Below are positions 1-4,948 of a DNA stretch of 9,779 nt, in pieces. The translations under genes were made by a program, and so were the position numbers. This stretch comes from SAR324 cluster bacterium. Its GTDB lineage: Bacteria; SAR324; NAC60-12. The stretch is taken from NCBI GenBank assembly GCA_028822475.1, contig JAPKDT010000066.1, forward strand, positions 1 through 9,779, given 5' to 3'. Numbering within the stretch: the first letter of the stretch is position 1; the number at the start of each line of letters is the position of its first letter. The notes under the pieces were generated by a model. That model ran no database searches and was not told where the DNA came from. It worked only from the letters and a program-made list of their open reading frames with translations.

Positions 1-888
1 TTTAAAGACGTTGATGCTGTTCGAAACATCAGTTTACGGGTTGAATCTGGTGAAGCGCTAGCTTTACTAGGACCAAACGGTGCGGGCAAGACAACTTTGG
101 TAGAAATGATCGAAGGTGTTCAAATTCCAGATTCGGGTGAAATTCTGATCCTCGGAAAGAGCTGGAAAAATGATGAACATTTCTTGCGTCAGCAAATAGG
201 ACTTGCCCTGCAGGAAACAAGATTTCAGGAACGCCTGACAGTAGAAGAAACTCTCAGGCTGTTCGCTAGTTTTTATCAGCTGAAAAAGGAGAGGACAAAC
301 GAAGTCCTCGAGATCATTCAACTTGAAAGTAAAAGCAGAACATGGGTTGTCGAGCTTTCCGGAGGACAGCGGCAGCGGCTTGCTCTCGGAATCGCTATTC
401 TGCAACGACCAAAAATCCTCATCCTCGATGAACCTACAACCGGTCTCGACCCAAACGCAAGACGTGATCTCTGGAAAATCCTTGAAGATTTTAAAGCCAC
501 CGGTACAACTCTGATCTTAACCACACATTACATGGAAGAAGCAGAATTTCTCTGTGAACGCATACTGATGTTGAATCATGGTAAAATACTCGCGGACGGT
601 ACTTTAAATCAATTGCTGGATAAATTTGGTGAAGGTGATTTGATTGAGTATGTGATCACAGATGCAAACCCATCTACAGAAGCAAGGTCGCTTTCCGGCG
701 TACTAAGCTCTAACTGGAATAGCGAAACAGGACAAGGACTTTTGACGGTGAATAGTATTTCAGAAACTTTACCAGCATTTCTGGACTTGATAAAAAATTT
801 GTCACTCAAGCTGACCTCACTCGAGTGCCGGAGACGCACTCTTGATGATTTATTTCTTTCCATGAGCGGTAGGCATTTAGATGAATAA
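1..888 (+). CDS. ABC-2 type exporter, ATP-binding subunit (5' end cut off by the window)
   Basis: This is the cytoplasmic ATPase of an ABC-2 (DrrA/NatA/CcmA-like) export system that powers the permease encoded immediately downstream. The reading frame is open from base 1, so the true start lies outside the window; 295 residues are visible. In visible numbering, Walker A GPNGAGKTT is at about 24-32, the Q-loop Gln at about 71, the LSGGQ signature at about 119-123, Walker B with the catalytic Glu (ILILDEP) at about 139-145, and the H-loop His at about 176. All key ATPase residues are intact. The C-terminal tail contains TLDDLFL followed by a short Ser-Gly-Arg end, as is common in drug or lipid ABC-2 ATPases. 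Only perhaps a dozen N-terminal residues are missing. The stop overlaps the permease start in ATGAATAA, which implies translational coupling. The substrate cannot be read from the sequence; drug, lipid or polysaccharide export are all possible. Confidence 0.93.
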   Translation, partial: FKDVDAVRNISLRVESGEALALLGPNGAGKTTLVEMIEGVQIPDSGEILILGKSWKNDEHFLRQQIGLALQETRFQERLTVEETLRLFASFYQLKKERTNEVLEIIQLESKSRTWVVELSGGQRQRLALGIAILQRPKILILDEPTTGLDPNARRDLWKILEDFKATGTTLILTTHYMEEAEFLCERILMLNHGKILADGTLNQLLDKFGEGDLIEYVITDANPSTEARSLSGVLSSNWNSETGQGLLTVNSISETLPAFLDLIKNLSLKLTSLECRRRTLDDLFLSMSGRHLDE

Positions 889-1990
889 CATACTTTTACG
901 GCTCGTCATTTCTCAATTCAAAATCTTCTTCCGGGAACCTGGTGTAGTATTTTGGTCATTTGGGTTTCCGATTTTGATAGCATGGACTCTAGGAATTGCC
1001 TTTTCGAACAAAGGTGAAATCCTACGGAATGTCGCGATTGTGACAGAAGCCCCTCAAGCTCTTTACGTCTTACCTCAGTGGTTGTATAAAAAAACCGGTA
1101 CGGTAAGTACTGAACTTTCCACTGAAGCGGAACTTGAATGGGAAGTCGGACAGAATCAGGGAGAGTACGCACGTTTTCGTTTTCGGGCCATGTCAGAAGA
1201 TGAAGCAGTGCTGGCGCTCAAACGTGGAAAAATTGCGCTCTGGATTGAATCTAACCAGGGGGCAGCTTTAAGTTACCGTTTTGATCCGGGTAATGCAGAA
1301 GCACGCTTGACCTATTTGCTTTTGGAAGGAGCTTTTCGACAGCAAAAAACAAGTGAATTGAAAGCGGAAGTCCGCCCTTTGACTATGGTCGGAAATCGTT
1401 TTATAGATTTTTTAATTCCTGGTTTGATGGCAATGTCAATCATGAACGCCTGTTTGTGGGGCATTGGTTGGAATTTAATTGAGTTACGGATCAAAAAGTT
1501 ACTACGCCGCATGGTCGCAACTCCACTTAAAAAATCCATTTTCCTTATCTCTCACGCTTTGAACCGTATGATTCTCAGTGCTGCAGAGATGCTTTTACTT
1601 TACATATTTGCCTACTATTATTTTGACATCAGCATAAAAGGCAGTCTGTTGGCACTGGCATTAGTTTTTATCAGCGGTTACTGCGCTTTTGCCGGAATTG
1701 CGGTGCTGATTTCATCACGTGTACAAAACACGCAAAGCGGCAACGGAATAATCAATGTCATTACAATGCCGATGTTTATTCTTTCAGGAGTTTTTTTCAG
1801 TTATCACAATTTTCCAGACTGGCTGATTCCATATGTCGAAGTGCTGCCATTAACAATGCTGACCAATTCTTTCCGTGGAATCATTACTGAAGGAATCGGC
1901 CTTGCTCAAGTCATCCAACCCTCAATAGGTTTATTCGGAATTGGAGCTCTTTGTTTTGCGCTTGGACTTAAATTTTATCGTTGGCATTGA
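881..1990 (+). CDS. ABC-2 type exporter, permease subunit
   Basis: This is the inner-membrane permease partner of the preceding ATPase, 369 residues, a usual length for the ABC2_membrane_3 / YhhJ-DrrB-like group. The topology is typical. One N-terminal membrane segment (about residues 22-42) is followed by a soluble extracytoplasmic domain (about 45-170). Five more hydrophobic segments then follow in the C-terminal half, at about 175-200, 225-250, 255-278, 290-307 and 345-365. The motif FIDFLIPGLMAMSIMN at about 174-189 and the basic cytoplasmic stretch IKKLLRRMVATPLKK at about 204-218 resemble the conserved coupling region of ABC-2 permeases. The ATG overlaps the upstream stop by 8 nt, and a weak purine-rich element (GAGCGGTAGG) ends about 7 nt before it. 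No clear intrinsic terminator follows; the next gene is convergent, 94 nt away. The exported substrate is unknown. Confidence 0.9.
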   Translation: MNNILLRLVISQFKIFFREPGVVFWSFGFPILIAWTLGIAFSNKGEILRNVAIVTEAPQALYVLPQWLYKKTGTVSTELSTEAELEWEVGQNQGEYARFRFRAMSEDEAVLALKRGKIALWIESNQGAALSYRFDPGNAEARLTYLLLEGAFRQQKTSELKAEVRPLTMVGNRFIDFLIPGLMAMSIMNACLWGIGWNLIELRIKKLLRRMVATPLKKSIFLISHALNRMILSAAEMLLLYIFAYYYFDISIKGSLLALALVFISGYCAFAGIAVLISSRVQNTQSGNGIINVITMPMFILSGVFFSYHNFPDWLIPYVEVLPLTMLTNSFRGIITEGIGLAQVIQPSIGLFGIGALCFALGLKFYRWH

Positions 1991-2084
1991 TCAGATGTGA
2001 GTTACCTTCGACTCTCTTACGATTTCACTCGAGAACCATGCTCAGGGATTACACTCGCGCAGTCAAAGCTGGACTGTATAATCT

Positions 2085-2492
2085 TCAAATATTCTGCAAT
2101 GATATTCCAAATTTGTGACGAATCATACGCTGCAGCAGTTGGTCGTTCTCTAAGCCGGCAAATCGTATTTCGGTTCTTATTTTTTTACGAACCATCACCA
2201 GATCCTGCTCTGTCCGGCTTAACTCAATTTCACTGTTCAAATTGAGCTGCATTAACGTCGCAAGCACATCCCTCCGCAGTCGGTTTTTTAGCCGCTGCAG
2301 TTGCTCACCTGTTATTCCTGCTAGCAGACCCTCGATTTCGGACTGATTGTGGCCCATCATTGAGAGTTTCAGCCAGATGGAATAAAGATTATCCCGTTTG
2401 TCTGCTGGAGGCTGCTGACCGAGTCCGGGAGGAACTCCAATCAACAGGGCTGCCAGCAAGACCACCAGAACCACCTTGGTTTTGAATGCCAT
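2085..2492 (-). CDS. Small exported protein of unknown function
   Basis: I do not recognise a family. The 135-residue product starts with a classic signal peptide: basic Lys4/Lys6, a hydrophobic core at about 7-20, and a likely signal peptidase I site after GLG near residue 25, followed by a Gln/Pro-rich QQPP. There is no lipobox Cys, so a soluble periplasmic or secreted protein is expected. The mature part of about 110 residues is highly charged, mostly predicted helix, rich in Leu, Arg, Glu and Gln, and has no Cys. It resembles small helical periplasmic proteins of the chaperone or resistance-accessory kind, but I see no diagnostic motif. The start is supported by an AAGGG Shine-Dalgarno 5 nt upstream. 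The gene is convergent with the ABC-2 permease and lies downstream of rplC on the same strand, but the rplC terminator separates the two. Coding status is supported by the signal peptide plus Shine-Dalgarno. Confidence 0.75.
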   Translation of the reverse strand: MAFKTKVVLVVLLAALLIGVPPGLGQQPPADKRDNLYSIWLKLSMMGHNQSEIEGLLAGITGEQLQRLKNRLRRDVLATLMQLNLNSEIELSRTEQDLVMVRKKIRTEIRFAGLENDQLLQRMIRHKFGISLQNI

Positions 2493-2497
2493 TTTTA

Positions 2498-2502
2498 CCC
2501 TT
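2498..2502 (-). promoter_or_regulatory. Ribosome binding site of the exported-protein gene
   Basis: On the minus strand AAGGG lies 5 nt before the ATG at 2492. It fixes the start that yields a complete signal peptide. Confidence 0.6.
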
Positions 2503-2507
2503 TTTTA

Positions 2508-2529
2508 TACGGATTAAGATTTACGGATT
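2508..2529. repeat. 8-bp direct repeat (TACGGATT x2) ahead of the exported-protein gene
   Basis: TACGGATT occurs at 2508-2515 and again at 2522-2529, separated by AAGATT, so the two copies are 14 bp apart. They lie in the presumed 5' leader, 16-37 nt before the ATG. The copies are exact. A regulatory role is only a possibility, because a single 8-mer pair can arise by chance. Confidence 0.4.
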
Positions 2530-2585
2530 TCGGCCTTGTACGCAATCCTTTTACTAAAAAAATCCCGCCAAACTTAAATCAGACT

Positions 2586-2614
2586 TTTGTACAAACGAAG
2601 CCGTCACATATCAA
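2586..2614 (-). promoter_or_regulatory. Candidate promoter of the exported-protein gene
   Basis: Reading the minus strand, a -35-like TTGATA (2609-2614, 5/6 to the sigma-70 consensus) is followed after 17 nt by TACAAA (2586-2591, 4/6). Transcription would start near 2579 and give a leader of about 87 nt. A second -35-like TTGCGT at 2540-2545 lacks a good -10. Confidence 0.3.
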
Positions 2615-2650
2615 GAAAGGACATCCTAGGATACCCATTTCACCACAAAC

Positions 2651-2675
2651 GATTGTTCACAAAATTGTAACAATC
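2651..2675. repeat. Near-perfect 25-bp inverted repeat
   Basis: GATTGTT (2651-2657) is mirrored by AACAATC (2669-2675). Inside, ACAA and TTGT (2659-2662 and 2665-2668) also pair, with one unpaired C at 2658. The result is an almost continuous dyad of about 11 bp per arm. It sits about 37 bp upstream of the candidate -35 of the exported-protein gene. No T-run follows, so it is not an intrinsic terminator. An operator for a dimeric regulator or a small RNA hairpin are the plausible readings. Confidence 0.4.
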
Positions 2676-2888
2676 AGCCGTTATTGTGTTAACTACTATT
2701 CGTCTAAATTTTACAAGAACAATGATCAGGATTACCCTTTGGAAGCACCACGCCCTAAGAGAATAAAGAAGATAGAATTCAAGACAGAACTCTCCCTGCT
2801 GTCTGTAAGAGAAAGTAATCCAAATCTCATAGTTCGTTATCGACAATTCTGCCGGAAACTTTAGTACAAATAATTAAAGTGGGGAGAT

Positions 2889-2919
2889 AAAAAGGAAGGC
2901 GGCACAGAAAGCACCGCCT
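2889..2919 (-). terminator. Intrinsic terminator of rplC
   Basis: On the minus strand a 9-bp stem (arms 2911-2919 and 2897-2905, with two G-U pairs) closes a 5-nt loop UUUCU and is followed by UCCUUUUUAU. The two G-U pairs become C-A mismatches on the plus strand, so the element is directional and serves the minus strand. It begins 16 nt after the rplC stop and separates rplC from the exported-protein gene. Confidence 0.85.
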
Positions 2920-2934
2920 CTAGAACTGTTATTA

Positions 2935-3555
2935 TTAGCGGTTGCTTTTGAGGATAGTTACGAGTCCGCCGTTAGGACCAGGAACTGCCCCTTTAACTAA
3001 TACTATTGCTTCTTCTTCCATAATTTTGACAATCTTTAAGCCAAGTTGAGTTACCTTGCTGTTACCATGACGGCCGTGCATTTTCTTGCCTTTGAAAACT
3101 CTGGAAGGTGTTGCGCATTGTCCAATACTTCCGGTTCCACGGTGTCCGCGGTGACCATGACTTGCAGGCTGTCCACCAAAATTATGACGCTTCATAACTC
3201 CGGTAAAACCCTTACCTTTTGAGTTTCCCGAAACAGCGATGCTTTCACCTTCTGCAAATAAGTTAACATCAAATACTTGACCAACTTCAACTTCATCAAT
3301 ATTCTCTACTTCAAATTCACGTAAGAAACGAGTTGGAGTTTGTGCTTTAAAATGACCCTTGATCGGTTTGTTAACTTTGCGTTCAGCAATTGCTTCAAAG
3401 CCAACTTGTACATGGTTGCAGCCGTCTTTTTCCAAAGTCTTTTTTTGTACAACCGTCATTGCTCCAGACTGTAACACTGTCACAGGAAGAGCCGTTCCAT
3501 CTTCCAGAAAAATCTGGGTCATGCCCATTTTGCGGGCCAAAAGTCCATTTAACAT
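2935..3555 (-). CDS. rplC: Large-subunit ribosomal protein L3 (uL3)
   Basis: L3 binds 23S rRNA early in 50S assembly and sends a long loop towards the peptidyl transferase centre. The 206-residue product is close to the E. coli length (209). Family hallmarks are in order: the N-terminal GLLARKMGMTQIF (4-16), SGNSKGKGFTGVMKRHNF (109-126), the central loop GGQPASHGH (127-135), TGSIGQ (141-146), RVFKGKKMHGRHGN (152-165) and the C-terminal LVKGAVPGPNGG (186-197). Gln129 aligns with the Gln that PrmB methylates in E. coli L3. Nothing suggests decay. The start has a GAGG Shine-Dalgarno 5 nt upstream. Unusually, neither rpsJ upstream nor rplD downstream is present; the gene is a single unit with its own promoter and terminator, flanked by unrelated genes. 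Whether it is the only L3 gene cannot be seen from here. Confidence 0.98.
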   Translation of the reverse strand: MLNGLLARKMGMTQIFLEDGTALPVTVLQSGAMTVVQKKTLEKDGCNHVQVGFEAIAERKVNKPIKGHFKAQTPTRFLREFEVENIDEVEVGQVFDVNLFAEGESIAVSGNSKGKGFTGVMKRHNFGGQPASHGHRGHRGTGSIGQCATPSRVFKGKKMHGRHGNSKVTQLGLKIVKIMEEEAIVLVKGAVPGPNGGLVTILKSNR

Positions 3556-3560
3556 GGAAT

Positions 3561-3564
3561 CCTC
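3561..3564 (-). promoter_or_regulatory. Ribosome binding site of rplC
   Basis: The minus strand reads TTGAGGATTCC before the ATG. GAGG is 5 nt from the start codon and supports the annotated N-terminus. Confidence 0.7.
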
Positions 3565-3590
3565 AATTAGTAATATCTTGGTTTATTTAA

Positions 3591-3614
3591 ACGCTCCGCT
3601 TGTTTTTGGAACGT
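3591..3614 (-). promoter_or_regulatory. Hairpin in the rplC 5' leader
   Basis: In the minus-strand transcript, ACGUUCC (3608-3614) pairs with GGAGCGU (3591-3597) through 7 bp including one G-U, closing a 10-nt A-rich loop. It lies about 19 nt after the predicted transcription start and 35 nt before the ATG. No T-run follows, so it is not an attenuator by itself. It could be a protein-binding leader element, but chance is not excluded. Confidence 0.35.
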
Positions 3615-3639
3615 ATATGAATATATTTAGTAGAAGAAA

Positions 3640-3668
3640 ATTCTATATTAATTATTGCAGGATTACAA
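3640..3668 (-). promoter_or_regulatory. Candidate sigma-70 promoter of rplC
   Basis: On the minus strand TTGTAA (3663-3668, 4/6) is followed after exactly 17 nt by TAGAAT (3640-3645, 5/6), in very AT-rich surroundings. Transcription would start near 3633 and give a leader of about 78 nt. The location agrees with rplC being transcribed alone. Confidence 0.55.
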
Positions 3669-3793
3669 GTTTATTATTAATAATGCCTGTCTTGAAGCTG
3701 AATCACGTCTAAAATGTCAAAAAACGCCGTCATCTTTAAATTCCGTTTAGCTTGTTCCTTAACAGAATATTATGTGTGTGGAGACTCCAGATG

Positions 3794-3822
3794 TTGCGTT
3801 CTTTATAGTCAGCCGATATAAT
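3794..3822 (+). promoter_or_regulatory. Candidate promoter of the mltG transcription unit
   Basis: TTGCGT (3794-3799) is followed after 17 nt by a perfect TATAAT (3817-3822). Transcription would begin near 3829, giving a leader of about 33 nt to the ATG at 3862. This promoter lies inside the in-frame extension back to an ATG at 3772, so it favours the internal start. It diverges from the rplC promoter, with about 125 bp between the two -35 elements. Confidence 0.5.
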
Positions 3823-3861
3823 AAATTTCTACAAAAAAACTCTCATCATAAAACAAACTCT

Positions 3862-4944
3862 ATGAAGTTGTTTATCTTAGATAACTGGAAACGACTACTG
3901 GCTGGCCTGCTCATTTTCACAGTTGTGGGAGTGCTGTCACTGAGTGGGTATATTTACAAAATATATTACGACCCTATCATGGGCAGTGATCTGGAAAACA
4001 GTTCCATCATCCTGATTCGGCGTGGTTCCACTTTCGACAGTGTTACGGCAAGTGTCAGAGAAAAAGGGCTGTTACCTTACCCCCTACTCTATCGCTATCT
4101 GGCAAAGAAGTTAAGAGTTTATTCGCGTGTGCAAACAGGTGAGTTTGAGATTCAGCATCGCTGGAACACTTACGAACTTTTACAGTTTCTGATTTCCGGA
4201 AGAAGCATCCGCCACCGTATCACTATTCCGGAAGGTAAGAATTTTGCGGAAATCGCCGAACGTCTGTTTCGTGCAGAGTTAGCAGACAAAGAAACTATTT
4301 TATCTTTGAAGCATGATCCTGAATTGCTACGCAAAACAGGAATTACGGGAGCAACTTCTCTGGAAGGATTTTTATTTCCAGAGACTTATTTTTTCTCACG
4401 TGCGGAAAATGAACAACAAATTCTCTCTGCGATGATAGCACAATACCGCAAGGTTTTTAATACAGATTTTCAGCAGCGTGCGGAAGAAATCGGATTGGAC
4501 GAATATGAGGTGCTCACACTGGCTTCCATAGTGGAAAAAGAAACAGGAGCAGATTCTGAACGAGCTCTGGTTGCCTCTGTTTTTCATAATCGACTTAAAC
4601 GCAAAATGCGTCTGGATAGTGACCCTACAGTAATTTACGGTCTGAAAGATTTCAACGGCAATCTGACACGCAAACATTTACGCGCACGCACTCCCTACAA
4701 CACATATACACGCTACGGGTTACCGCCTACTCCAATCTCGAATCCCGGCAAAGCCTCCCTGCAGAGTGTGCTTTATCCTGCCGAAAATAAATTTCTCTAT
4801 TTTGTAGCACGCGGAGACGGCAGTAGCAAATTCTCAAAAACACTGCGTGAACACAACAAGGCGGTCTGGTACTTTCAGAAAGTACGCAAGAACAGACAGG
4901 CAATGAGCCGTAAACGTAAACAAGCATCCTCGGCGAAATTGTAG
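3862..4944 (+). CDS. mltG: Endolytic murein transglycosylase MltG (YceG family)
   Basis: MltG cleaves nascent peptidoglycan strands at the periplasmic face of the inner membrane and is thought to set glycan strand length. The product has 360 residues (E. coli about 340). A basic N-terminus leads into one membrane anchor at about 11-32. A LysM-like region follows at about 48-125, including RRGSTFDSV. The YceG catalytic domain then carries LEGFLFPETY (about 167-176), LASIVEKETG with the catalytic Glu near 225 (E. coli Glu218), FHNRL, LDSDPTVIYG (about 251-260), YNTYTRYGLPPTPISNPG (about 279-296) and YFVARGDGSSKF. The tail is strongly basic. The frame also extends to an ATG at 3772, but 3862 is preferred: it gives a normal signal-anchor, and a good promoter lies between the two. 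Neither start has a Shine-Dalgarno. The usual tmk/holB neighbours are absent; an ABC exporter starts 4 nt after the stop. Confidence 0.93.
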   Translation: MKLFILDNWKRLLAGLLIFTVVGVLSLSGYIYKIYYDPIMGSDLENSSIILIRRGSTFDSVTASVREKGLLPYPLLYRYLAKKLRVYSRVQTGEFEIQHRWNTYELLQFLISGRSIRHRITIPEGKNFAEIAERLFRAELADKETILSLKHDPELLRKTGITGATSLEGFLFPETYFFSRAENEQQILSAMIAQYRKVFNTDFQQRAEEIGLDEYEVLTLASIVEKETGADSERALVASVFHNRLKRKMRLDSDPTVIYGLKDFNGNLTRKHLRARTPYNTYTRYGLPPTPISNPGKASLQSVLYPAENKFLYFVARGDGSSKFSKTLREHNKAVWYFQKVRKNRQAMSRKRKQASSAKL

Positions 4945-4948
4945 TCCC

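Larger units (their letters stand above)
2493..2888. other. Non-coding stretch between the exported-protein gene and the rplC terminator
   Basis: This AT-rich stretch has no credible gene; the one longer open frame on the minus strand (2640-2846) has no Shine-Dalgarno and an unconvincing composition. It holds the ribosome binding site, direct repeat and candidate promoter of the exported-protein gene, and the inverted repeat at 2651-2675. The segment from about 2676 to 2888 shows no recognisable element. It is long for such a compact window, so an unrecognised small RNA cannot be excluded. Confidence 0.5.

Noticed and set aside
2060..2076. CAGTC/GACTG hairpin after the ABC-2 permease, considered as a terminator
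   Set aside because: The stem is only 5 bp, and the sequence after it is not a T-run on either strand.
2623..2632. Perfect 10-bp palindrome ATCCTAGGAT
   Set aside because: A palindrome of this length is expected about ten times by chance in a window of this size; it has no further structure around it.
2640..2846. 68-codon open frame on the minus strand in the long gap
   Set aside because: It has no Shine-Dalgarno, a composition typical of translated AT-rich non-coding DNA, and no recognisable motif.
3359..3712. 117-codon open frame on the plus strand
   Set aside because: It is mostly antisense to rplC and then runs through the rplC promoter region; there is no family motif.
3715..3720. Perfect TTGACA on the minus strand upstream of rplC
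   Set aside because: There is no -10-like hexamer 16-19 nt downstream; TTGTAA-N17-TAGAAT closer to the gene is a better promoter.
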